From NCBI RefSeq assembly GCF_001900245.1, contig NZ_CP017813.1, positions 62,001 through 126,000 on the forward strand: DNA of 64,000 nt, read 5' to 3'. Position 1 is the stretch's first letter; each line of letters starts with the position of its first letter. Position numbers and translations under genes: made by a program. Shown here in pieces: positions 38,622 to 47,739 of this stretch. The stretch is from Mycoplasmopsis pullorum. Its GTDB lineage: Bacteria > Bacillota_I > Bacilli_A > Mycoplasmatales > Metamycoplasmataceae. The notes beneath the pieces were generated by a model. The model saw only the letters and a program-made list of their open reading frames with translations, was not told where the DNA came from and did not search any database.

Positions 38622-40473
38622 ATTTCTTCTTTTCTTTTGGTGCGTTTGGAATAATTTCTTTGGTTTCTAAATTGATTCCGGCAGCAAACTTACATTTTGG
38701 AAAATTAAGACAACCGACAAATTTTTGTCCTTTTTTATTATTTCTAATTACCAAAACACCTTTGTCAAAAGGACATGGTTCTTCTAATTGCTCTAAAGCA
38801 TATGCAGTTTTTTCCATAGTGTCTTTTGCTTTATCAAAAACGTTGTTAAAATCATCCCAAAAACTCTGCATTACAGTGTTTTTCTCAATTTGATTTTCAG
38901 CAATTAAATCTAATTCTTCTTCGACTTTTGCAGTATATGATTCATTAATAATATCACTAAATGAACTGGTTAATTTATCTAATACATCAATTCCGAATTG
39001 AGTTGGTTTTAAGGTTGAATTTTCATTAACAACATATAAACGATCTTTGATATTTTTTACTGTAGTAGCAAAGGTCGAAGGACGACCGACTTTAATATTA
39101 TCTAAAGCTTCAATCAGTGCACCCTCGCTATAACGTGGAGCTGGTTTAGTTTCATGGTCACTAAAGATAAATTCTTCAACTGGTACCACTTGATTTAATT
39201 CATAATTTGGATCAGGTAAATCTGGCTCGTATCCAGTTACAACATAGTATCCATCAAATTTAACACTCGAGAATGAATTTCTAAATGTGTATTCACCATT
39301 TAAGTATGTGTACTGTTTAGAAATACGAATTGGTTGAGTAATTAATGACATCAAAGTATTTTCGTAGATTAATTTATAAACCGTATATTCATTATTTGAC
39401 ATTTGAGGATAGGTTTTACGTGCTAATTCTGGGGTTAATGTTACATCGGTAGGTCTAATAGCCTCGTGAGCATCTTGGTCCCCAGAGAATCCTTTAACAT
39501 TGTCCGCAACATAAGCGTCCCCTCATTTGTTTTTAATGTACCCCTGTGCTTGGTCCACAAAGGTTTGACTTAAACGAGTTGAGTCGGTTCTTGGATATGA
39601 AATCAATCCACCTTCACCGTATCCCTCGTAAAGTTTTTGAGCAGCTGATTGAGTCGAAGTTGAACTCAAGGGACTACGACGATAAAGCACAGCTTGCTTA
39701 AATGGAGTCATTGCTTGGACTTTACGTTCAGTCACTTTAATATCACTAACTAATAAATCCTTTGATGCTTGTTCAAAGTATTTTTTGATTTCATTGATTT
39801 GATCAGGAAAGATTCATTCCTTACGATCGCTTGGATTTTGAGCATTAAAATAATCAGCAAAAATTAAATCGTTAATTTTAGCTGTTAGTTTGAAGTATTT
39901 TTCGGGAATAAAAGCTAAAATTTCACGTTCACGATCCACTACCAACTTCAGTGCGATTGATTGTACACGTCCCGCACTTGGGGTAGTTGGGGCATTTGAA
40001 ATTTTAGTTTTAATTAATTGACTTAATCTAAAACCGATAATACGATCAAGCATACGACGTGCTTTTTGAGCATTTACTAAATTTTCATCCAATGTAGTTG
40101 GATGCTCAAAAGCCTTTAAAATAGCATCTTTAGTAATTTCGTTGTATTTTACACGTGAATATTTATCATTTAATTTTAAATAATCGACTAAATGTTCCCC
40201 AATAGCTTCCCCCTCGCGGTCGGGATCAGTTGCAATGTAAACTCACTCTGCATCTTTAGATAAAGATTTAAGCTTCTTTACAATTTCACGGCGATCGGGT
40301 TCGATTGAATATGATGGTTCTCAATTTTCGATGTCAATCCCAAGACCAAACAAACCGCTAGTTTTTAATTTTGCGATATGTCCAATGCTTGCTTCAACAT
40401 CGTAATCTGCACCTAAATATTTTTGAATTGTCTCCACTTTATTAGGTGACTCAACTATAACTAATTTTCGCAT
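38620..40473 (-). CDS. topA: DNA topoisomerase I (type IA)
   Basis: 617 residues. TOPRIM begins at the N-terminus ([20 protein letters not shown]), and the active-site tyrosine is Tyr293 in [24 protein letters not shown] and [12 protein letters not shown] are further family blocks. It relaxes negative supercoils. The C-terminal zinc ribbon is degenerate: CPFDKG followed by C-x4-PKC, so only three of the four expected cysteines remain. The start chosen is the ATG directly before [10 protein letters not shown]; longer in-frame starts upstream add an unrelated hydrophobic segment. No ribosome binding site is seen, and TATGGT about 13 bases upstream would give a very short leader. Confidence 0.94.
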
Positions 40474-40806
40474 ATAGTAAAATTTACCATATTTTTTATT
40501 AATTTGAAAAGTTTTAGCTTTTATTATATGCAAGGAGTTTTTAAATAAAAATACTAAGAACAAGTTTGTCAAGTTAAAAAACATTCAGAATTAGAATTTG
40601 TATTTTGATCTAAATTTAGAAATTTTAGTTAACATTTGAGTCTAAATCCTATATTCATATATATGAGAAAAAAAAGAATGTGGAAAAAACTGAAACTTTA
40701 TTTCATAAATGTGAAAAAAATTTCAAAAACTAGTTAATCCAGTTTTTTAAATTAAAATTATTATGATTAAACTAAATAAATAACATGTAAAGAAAGGAAA
40801 GTTATT
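40474..40806. promoter_or_regulatory. Divergent region between topA and nox
   Basis: Non-coding and AT-rich. Toward nox there is a -10-like TATGAT near 40765 and an AAAGGAAAG ribosome binding site 5 bases before the nox ATG. A weak inverted repeat TTTCA-TAAATG-TGAAA lies near 40702. Toward topA only short A/T runs are seen. No gene is supported. Confidence 0.5.
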
Positions 40807-42180
40807 ATGAGAATTTTAGTAGTTGGAGCCAACCACGCTGGGACATCTTTTTTAAGAACTTTAAAAACAGTTAATCCTAATGCTGAAGTTGTAGCTTACG
40901 ATCGTAATACAAATACATCATTTTTAGGATGTGGAATTGCGATTTGAGTAGGTGGATTATTTAAAGATCCAAGTTGTTTATTCTACTCATCTCCAGAAAT
41001 TTTAAGAGAAAAATATGGTGTTGATTTAAAAATCAATCACGAAATTTTAAATATTGATCGTGCTAAAAAAGAAGTTTTAGTTAAAGATCTTGAATCTGGT
41101 AAAGAATTTGTAGACACATATGACAAATTAGTTTTTGCTGGTGGAACATGACCAATTGAACCTAATATTAAAGGTAAAGAATACAAAAATATTATGCTTT
41201 CAAAATTATTCCAACACGCAGAAGCGATTGTTGAAAAAGCAAATGATCCAAAAGTTAAAAACATCGTTGTTGTTGGTGCTGGATACATTGGTGTTGAATT
41301 AGTTGAAGCATTCCATCAAAAAGGTAAAAAAGTTACTTTAGTGGATTTACAAGACCGTGTGGTACCAAATTACTTTGACGTTGAGTTTACCTCTGAGATG
41401 GAAGAAAGAATGAAACGTGATGGTGTACAACTTCAATTGAATGAAAAAGTTGTTGAATTCAAATCTAAAGATGGTGAACACGTTTCTTCTGTTGTGACCG
41501 ACAAAGGGGAATATAAAGCTGATTTAGTAATTATGTGTATCGGATTTAAACCTAACACAAATGCATTGCCAGATGTTGAAAAAACTCCAAATGGTGCAAT
41601 TAAAGTTGATGAATTCCAACGTTCAATTAGCGACCAAAACATCTATGCAATAGGTGATTCATGTGCAATGAAAAACTGTGTTAAAAATGATTATGAACAC
41701 ACTGCATTAGCAACAAACGCAGTTAAGTCAGGTCTTGTTGCCGCTTTACATTTAGCTGGTGCGAATGTACCATTCCCTGGTGTAGCTGGGACAAATGCAA
41801 TTAATGTTTTTGATTGTCACTATGCTTCAACAGGATTCACAAAAGCTGTTGCGGTTAAAAATGGTTTTGATGCGGACAATATTGGGGAAGAATATTGAAT
41901 CGACAATGACCGTTGTGAATTTATGCAAGATGCATCAAAAGTAGCTTGCAAGATTGTTTATGATAAAACAACTTTAAGATTACTTGGTGTACAAATCGGT
42001 TCATGAGGTAAAGATATTCACGTTGAAACAATTTACATGTTTGCTCTAGCAATTCAAAAACAAATGACATTACCAGAAATTGCTTTAACCGACGTGTTCT
42101 TCTTACCACACTTTAACAAACCATTTAACTTCTTCTTAATGCCAATGTTAAATGCATTAGGAATCAAATATAAAGCTTAA
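40807..42180 (+). CDS. nox: NADH oxidase (FAD, water-forming type)
   Basis: 457 residues, the size of the Nox/CoA-disulfide reductase family. FAD-binding begins VVGANHAGTS, the redox-active Cys42 is in SFLGCGIA, the NAD-binding loop is VVVGAGYIGVELVEAF, and the second FAD block is IYAIGDS. The enzyme oxidises NADH with oxygen and normally makes water through the Cys42 sulfenic acid. In mycoplasmas it recycles NAD for glycolysis. It is followed after 32 bases by dhaK without a terminator, so the four genes probably form one transcript. Confidence 0.93.
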
Positions 42181-42212
42181 TCAATAGAATAAAAAAAGGA
42201 AAAAGGTAAATT

Positions 42213-43190
42213 ATGAAAAAATTATTAAATAATGTTGAAAACGTTGTGAGCGAAATGCTTAAAGGAGTGGAATATGCAAATCCACGTGTATACAAAGTAG
42301 AAGACTTTAATGTTATTGCTCGTAAAGAAAAAAGTAAAAAAGTTGCTTTAGTTTCAGGTGGTGGTGCAGGTCACGAACCTGCTCATGCTGGTTTTGTTGG
42401 TAAAGGTATGTTAGATGCTGCTGTGTCTGGTGAAGTGTTTACATCACCAACCCCAGATCAAGTTTTAAAAGCAATTCAAGTCAGCGATAATGGAGAAGGT
42501 GTACTTTTAATTATCAAAAACTACACCGGGGACGTTATGAACTTCGAAATGGCAAAAGAAATGGCCGCAATGGAAGATATTGCTGTAGAACAAGTTGTTG
42601 TTGATGATGATATTGCTGTTAAAAATAGCTTGTACACAGTTGGACGTCGTGGTGTTGCTGGGACAGTTTTAGTTCACAAAATTGCTGGAGCTGCAGCCGA
42701 AAAAGGATACACTTTAGCTCAAGTTAAATCAGTAGCTGAAAAAGTTATTACTAATGTAAAAACACTTGGAATGTCATTAGGTGGATGTACCGTTCCAGCT
42801 AGCGGAAAAGTAAGTTTCGAATTAGCTGGGGACGAAATCGAAATGGGATTAGGAATCCACGGAGAACCTGGTACACACCGTGAAAAACTCCAAAGTGCAC
42901 ATGAACATGTTAAATACATGCTTACTGAATTATTAAAAGAATCAGAAATTAAAGACGAAGAAGTAGTTGTTTTAGTCAATGGACTTGGTGCTACAACATT
43001 AATGGAATTAAATATTATTAATAAAGAAGTCAATGAACAATTACAAGCTCACGGTGTAAAAATCTACCGTTCATTAGTTGGAAACTACATGACTTCACTT
43101 GAAATGCCAGGTTTCTCAATTTCAATTCTTAAGTTAGATCAAGAAACTAAAGAATTATTTGACGAACCAACATTCACAACATTATTTTAA
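42213..43190 (+). CDS. dhaK: Dihydroxyacetone kinase subunit DhaK
   Basis: 325 residues. The substrate-binding loop SGGGAGHEPAHAGFVGKGM contains the paired His positions typical of DhaK (one binds dihydroxyacetone covalently in the family; GLGIHGEPGTH supplies the other His). With DhaL and DhaM it phosphorylates dihydroxyacetone using phosphoenolpyruvate via the PTS proteins. An AAGGAAAAAGG ribosome binding site precedes the ATG. It starts a tight dhaK-dhaL-dhaM block. Confidence 0.95.
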   Translation: MKKLLNNVENVVSEMLKGVEYANPRVYKVEDFNVIARKEKSKKVALVSGGGAGHEPAHAGFVGKGMLDAAVSGEVFTSPTPDQVLKAIQVSDNGEGVLLIIKNYTGDVMNFEMAKEMAAMEDIAVEQVVVDDDIAVKNSLYTVGRRGVAGTVLVHKIAGAAAEKGYTLAQVKSVAEKVITNVKTLGMSLGGCTVPASGKVSFELAGDEIEMGLGIHGEPGTHREKLQSAHEHVKYMLTELLKESEIKDEEVVVLVNGLGATTLMELNIINKEVNEQLQAHGVKIYRSLVGNYMTSLEMPGFSISILKLDQETKELFDEPTFTTLF

Positions 43191-43203
43191 TTAAAAGGAT
43201 ATG

Positions 43204-43791
43204 ATGGAAAATTCAACTGTATTAACTTATTTGGATAAAATTGCAACCAAATTAATTGCAAATTCTGAAGAATTAACTGAGTTAGATCGTTTAATTGGTG
43301 ATGGTGACCACGGAATTAATATTAAACGTGGATTTGCAAATATTCAAGAACAATTAGGTGCTTGAAAAGATGCAAATGTAAGTACTATTTTCAAAAATTG
43401 TGCAATGATTTTAATGTCAAAAGTTGGTGGTTCTTCTGGTCCATTACTTGCGAGTGCTTTTTTAGGAATGTCTAAAGTTGACAATCTTAACCAAATGCTA
43501 CTTGCTGCATCAGAGGGAATCAAAGCACGTGGAAAAGCGGTCGTAGGCGAAAAGACTATGCTGGACATTATTGAACCAGCAAGTATTGAATATGATCGTG
43601 TATTCAAAGAAAGTCAAAATCACAAAGACGCAATGACTGCTGCTTTAGCTGTTGCGAAAATTCAACTTGATAAAAGTAAAGATTTAATTGCAACTAAAGG
43701 ACGTGCTAGTTATCTTGGTGAGCGTAGTAAAGGAACAACTGATCCTGGATCGCTCACTATGTACTTAATTTTAGAAACTCTTGCAGAATAA
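43204..43791 (+). CDS. dhaL: Dihydroxyacetone kinase subunit DhaL
   Basis: 195 residues. The ADP-binding signature GDGDHGINI appears near residue 35, with VGGSSGPLLA and the C-terminal GRASYLGERSKGTTDPG block, all typical. DhaL holds ADP as a phosphate relay between DhaM and DhaK. Two tandem ATGs exist (43201 and 43204); the second is chosen because the first is only a base from AAAAGGA. It ends one base inside the dhaM start (TAATG). Confidence 0.94.
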
Positions 43792-44180
43792 TGATTAATT
43801 TTGTAGTTGTTAGTCATAATAAAAAATTAGCACAAGAAGCGATTAATCTTGCAAAATCAATGCAAATGTTTGAATTTGAAATTCTTAATGCAGGTGGTTT
43901 ACAAGATAGCGAAGAATATGGTACCGATGCAACAATTATCATGGACAAAATCCAAGAATTAGCTCCTAAAGGAGATGTCATAGTTTTTTGTGAACTAGGA
44001 AGTTCATTAATGAACACTCAAATGGCAATTGAAATGCTTGCACTTGATAACGTATTTCTTGCTAATGGACCACTAGTTGAAGGTTTAATTGTTGCAGTAT
44101 CTTCAAATAATCCAAATAGTTCAGTTTCAAGTATATTAGATGAAATTAGTTTATTAAGAACATTTGATAAAGTTATTTAA
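43791..44180 (+). CDS. dhaM: Phosphotransfer subunit DhaM (EIIA-mannose-like)
   Basis: 129 residues, the short DhaM consisting of only the EIIA-Man-type domain, as in Lactococcus. The phosphorylated histidine is in VVSHNKKLA (His9). GDVIVFCELGSSLMNTQMAIEML is a family block. It takes phosphate from HPr and passes it to DhaL-ADP. Start and stop of dhaL/dhaM overlap. A strong terminator follows. Confidence 0.9.
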   Translation: MINFVVVSHNKKLAQEAINLAKSMQMFEFEILNAGGLQDSEEYGTDATIIMDKIQELAPKGDVIVFCELGSSLMNTQMAIEMLALDNVFLANGPLVEGLIVAVSSNNPNSSVSSILDEISLLRTFDKVI

Positions 44181-44184
44181 CTTT

Positions 44185-44222
44185 AAACACACGTATATCA
44201 AAGTGCGTGTGTTTTTGTTTTT
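44185..44222 (+). terminator. Terminator of nox-dhaKLM
   Basis: AAACACACG/CGTGTGTTT stem with an imperfect 12-nt loop followed by TTGTTTTTTT. Confidence 0.85.
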
Positions 44223-44226
44223 TTAT

Positions 44227-44415
44227 TATGAAACGAAATTTCATATTATTATCATTTTTGATGGAAAAGTAATGGTTTTTTCATTTATTTTTCATAAATT
44301 TATTTCTAAAAGATAAAACTATTCATTTTTTGAAAAATATTTAGTTAAAGAAATAAAATTAAAATGAAAGGAGAATTGTTTTAATATAAAAATAAAACTC
44401 AATAAAAGGAGTCAA
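44227..44415 (+). promoter_or_regulatory. Leader region, copy 1, with 7-5-7 inverted repeat
   Basis: Begins with TATGAAA-N5-TTTCATA (44227-44245), followed about 15 bases later by TGGAAAAGTAATGGTTTTTT and CATTTATTTTTCATA. The same order of elements, with very similar sequence, is at 46069 onward, upstream of the second gene set. A further similar stretch (TGAAAAATA ... AATAAAATTAAAATGA-AAGGAG) leads to the ribosome binding site. It looks like a duplicated regulatory region, the inverted repeat being the likely operator. Confidence 0.6.
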
Positions 44416-44417
44416 AT

Positions 44418-44528
44418 ATGACAAAAAAATTTTTTAAACATATATTAACTGGTTTATTTTTAAGTATACCCCTCTCAGACTTTAATAAATCAGAAATAGC
44501 ATTTGCTAATACTAAAGGAAAGGATTAA
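44418..44528 (+). pseudogene. 36-aa remnant of a subtilase (internal deletion)
   Basis: Reads as a signal-like N-terminus (MTKKFFKHILTGLFLSIPLS) joined to SEIAFANTKGKD and stop. The intact protease at 47740-49548 ends TEIAFSNTIGKD, so the last twelve residues are the C-terminus of a paralogous protease gene and the N-terminal part its signal peptide. Everything between is gone, in frame. It has an AAAAGGAG ribosome binding site and could still be translated. Confidence 0.75.
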
Positions 44529-44529
44529 A

Positions 44530-45959
44530 ATGAAGCAAAAAAACTTATATATTTATGAATAACTCAAAGTTTAAATGTTTTATTTTGTGTTTTTCTTCTG
44601 ATATTAATTGTTTTATGATCACGAGAGCGATTCTTCTTTTTTAGCAAATATAACGGAACTCTATATTATCATTTAGATTTTTATTTAATACATTCATTCT
44701 TATTAGTTTCTATATTTTTTATTTTTGGTCATAAAATTTTTATTCTTTCTAAATATTGAAAAAATAAGATTAAAGACGATTTTTGAACTTGATTTTTAAT
44801 AATAGTACCTTTTTTAGATTTATTCATTCTAAAAAAAGATCCGAATTTAAATACTATAAATAATGATAGTTTTTCAAATGCTAAATTCAGAGGATTCTTG
44901 TTTTGATTATTACCGCTAATTAGCTTAATTTTGATTTATATTTGTTTTTCAATTAATTCTATGGCCTATAGTTTTGAACGGACTCCTTATTTAAATGTAA
45001 GTAATTCATTAGAAGCAGAAGCTAAAGAAATTACATGAATACCTTGAGATGGTTTTTTCGATTTTACACTTCCAAATTTAAGTTTAGATATTTATAAAAC
45101 AATACCACAATATATTATTTGTTTGTTATGCTCAGTATTAATTAATCTTACTTTTTGAAACTTAATTAAACCAATTTTTAGACTTGATTTTAAACTTTGA
45201 AAAAAAACACAAATAGAAAACACAAATACTAAAAAATATTTCATTAATACTCAATTATTGAATTTAATGGTTTTAATTTTTGTATTACTTTTAGTATTTT
45301 TCGAAATTTTGTGAGTGCAAAGAGATCTAAAAAATTGACATGCTTTAAATTATCTACATCACTGAACATCATTTTATAAACATTTTCAATATTATCCAGA
45401 AATGTTACTTTATATAATTGATTATCGAGCATACAACATGATTACGACTTTTTTAATGGTGAGTGCTATTGCGATATATTTATTTAGATGTGTTGTTTTA
45501 TACAAGTACTGACAAAAAACAACTTCAAAAAGACTTCTTAAATTTATTTTTATATTAATCCCTTTTTTAGATATGTTGTTTTTAAATATCTATTCAATAA
45601 ACGATATAAATGAAAAACCTTTTAAAGATCGCAAATGAAAATTTAAGTGAATTCTGATTTTATTAGCGGTAGTAATTTCTATAAGTTTAATTTATACTTT
45701 TATGAAAATTTCGCCTTATAATTTGAAATGATGACAAGAAATAGATCCTTTCACATATAGATGATCAAGTGGAGCATACGATTTAAAATTAAATAAATTC
45801 ATTCCAAATTATGATCATATTGCTATAAATATTAAAACTATTTTAGCAATATCTGGATATATTAGTTTTATAGTCGCATGATCATTAATTTATATGAGTA
45901 TTTTCAGTTTATTAAAATCTGAATTCAAATTATCAACTTTAAATCAAACTAATAAATAA
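44530..45959 (+). CDS. Multi-pass membrane protein, fused form of the two IPFLDL proteins; A-tract frameshift
   Basis: The main frame is open from inside the upstream remnant to 45959 and codes about 475 residues with roughly eight to nine membrane helices. The natural ATG at 44530 (MKQK..., like MTKQKRIYL of the paralogue) is in a different frame and stops after ten codons; one more A in the A7 tract at 44537-44543 would join them. The first half matches the 228-aa protein at 46273 (shared VPFLDLFIL, TIPQYI...LINLTFWNLIKP) and the second half matches the 250-aa protein at 46963 (KKYFIN, HHWTSFYKHFQYY, LYIIDYRAYNMITTFL). So this gene is the fused equivalent of the pair. Function unknown. Currently either off, variable, or broken. 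Confidence 0.72.
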
Positions 45960-45982
45960 TAAACATTTAATAATTCTAAGAA

Positions 45983-46030
45983 GAAACGGAACATGAAACT
46001 ATTCTTTGGATAGTCGGTGTTTCGTTTTTT
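45983..46030 (+). terminator. Probable terminator after the fused membrane gene
   Basis: ACTAT/ATAGT core hairpin around TCTTTGG within a longer imperfect GAAAC.../GTTTCG stem, ending in GTTTTTT. Imperfect stem, so moderate confidence. Confidence 0.55.
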
Positions 46031-46068
46031 GTTGCAAATAAAAAGACTTTAAATAGTTAATTTTAGTA

Positions 46069-46260
46069 TATGAAACAGAATTTCATATTTTGAGCATTTT
46101 TAATGGAAAAGTAATGGTTTTTTTCATTTATTTTTCATATTTAGATGTTTTTTATCTCTATTTTTTTATTTTCTGAAAAATAAGCATATAACTCAATAAA
46201 ATTAAAGTGAGAAAGGAAAAAAGTTAATTTAATTAAGTGTGCATATTATGAAACCTTCGA
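46069..46260 (+). promoter_or_regulatory. Leader region, copy 2, with 7-5-7 inverted repeat
   Basis: TATGAAA-N5-TTTCATA at 46069-46087 followed by TGGAAAAGTAATGGTTTTTTT and CATTTATTTTTCATA, the same succession as copy 1 at 44227. Later parts (TCTGAAAAATAAGC, CAATAAAATTAAAGTGAGAAAGG) also correspond. A promoter has not been pinned down. The repeat precedes the operon of two membrane proteins, protease and another membrane protein. Confidence 0.6.
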
Positions 46261-46272
46261 AAGGAATTTGTA

Positions 46273-46959
46273 ATGACAAAACAAAAACGTATCTATTTAT
46301 TTAAAAGTTCAATATTAAGTTTTTTGGTTGTATTGTTGTTATTATTTTTATTCTTATATCAAAAAAATCAACCGTTGAATTTTTTTCAAAAATATAATAT
46401 TTACACAACTAGCTACAACTATTTCTATTGAATTCACAGTTTTTTAATTGTGACGTTAGTATTTGTCTATATCAATAGATTATCGATACTTTATAAATTT
46501 TGGTCAAAACAAAATAATCAAAATTTTTTTAAAAGATTAATTTTGTTAATTCCATTTTTAGATTTATTCTTACTAAGACAAAATTTGGAATTAATAAACT
46601 CAAAACCGGATACTTATACCACTAAAAAATGTTATGAGTCTTGAGTCATGATATCATTTGCTTTTGGTGTGATTTTTGCTATATTCGCTTTATCAGTTAA
46701 TGCCTTTGTTTTTGAAAAGAGAGATGTTATAGAATTTCTTAACGCTCCTGATTGCATTAATTGTGATCATTATCCAGGTTATCGATTACATAATGTAGGT
46801 TATGTAAACTTTTGAAATAATGAATTGAAGTTGAACGTCACAAAAACAATACCACAATACATTATGTTTGTTATTTCGTGAGTTTTAATTAATAAAAGTT
46901 TTTGATATCTAATTAAACCATGTGTTGATTTAAATTTTAAAACCCCGAGAAAGGATTAA
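46273..46959 (+). CDS. IPFLDL-family membrane protein (N-half type)
   Basis: 228 residues with four or five membrane helices: at the start (LSFLVVLLLLFLFLY), near 55-75, around the LILLIPFLDLFLL motif, then SWVMISFAFGVIFAIFALSV, and a final TIPQYIMFVISWVLINKSFWYLIKP. The middle contains two Cys in CINCDHYPG. AAGGAATTTGTA precedes the ATG. It matches the first half of the fused protein at 44530-45959. It ends three bases before the next gene, forming an operon with it and the protease. Unknown function, no family recognised. Confidence 0.82.
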
Positions 46960-46962
46960 TTT

Positions 46963-47715
46963 ATGAATTACACAACTAAAAAATATTTAATAAATACTTT
47001 ATTTTTAAGTTTATCAATAATAATTTGTGTGATTTTATTAATGCTTTTTGAAAAATTTTGAGTACAAGACGAATTAAAAAAATGAAAAACTGCAATAGAT
47101 GCTAAAGCTGTGTACCATTGAACATCATTTCCAAAACATTTTTTGTATTACCAAGAACAAATGATTTTCATAATAGATTATAGAGTTTACAATATAATCA
47201 CAACTTTTTTTGTTATTAGTGCTATATCTATTTATACTTTTAGAATTATTTTATTATTCGTATATTGAAAAAAAGAATTATTGAAGAATTGAATAAAATT
47301 TATATTTTTATTATTTCCATTTTTTGAAGTCTTTTTCTTGCTAAATAAAAATAGCATTGAAAATATCAATTTAATCCCTTTTAAAAAAACTAAAAATAAA
47401 ATTAAAATTATTTTGATTATAGCTTTTATCATTGTAAGTGTTATGACAATTATTATTTTGTCAATTAATTCTTATAATGATAGATATCATCCGAATATAA
47501 GTTTAAAAGAATATTATTGAATATACGGTTCAAAAAGTCTTAACTCGAAAGAATTAAAACTTAATGATAGCGAAAAAGTAGTTTTAATAAAAACGAATAT
47601 AGCTATAATGCAATATTCTTTATCTTTAATTTGATGATCAATTTTTTATATCTGTATTTTAACTTCAATAAAAACTCAGTTTGTTATCTTTAATAAAAAT
47701 AAACTTAAAAGTTAA
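46963..47715 (+). CDS. IPFLDL-family membrane protein (C-half type)
   Basis: 250 residues, about four membrane helices, containing VYHWTSFPKHFLYY, FIIDYRVYNIITTFFVIS and FLLFPFFEVFFL, the last being its divergent form of the IPFLDL motif. It matches the second half of the fused protein upstream, including the KKYLIN start, so the boundary between the two genes falls at the same point as the middle of the fusion. GAAAGGA lies before the ATG inside the end of the preceding gene. Function unknown. Confidence 0.82.
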
Positions 47716-47739
47716 ATTTATATTTAAAACGAGGTAATT

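Noticed and set aside
40590-40720. TTTCA-TAAATG-TGAAA upstream of nox as another copy of the 7-5-7 operator
   Set aside because: Arms are shorter and the order of bases differs from TATGAAA-N5-TTTCATA; no further leader similarity.
41037-43607. Minus-strand frames opposite nox and dha genes
   Set aside because: Shadows of well-conserved plus-strand enzymes.
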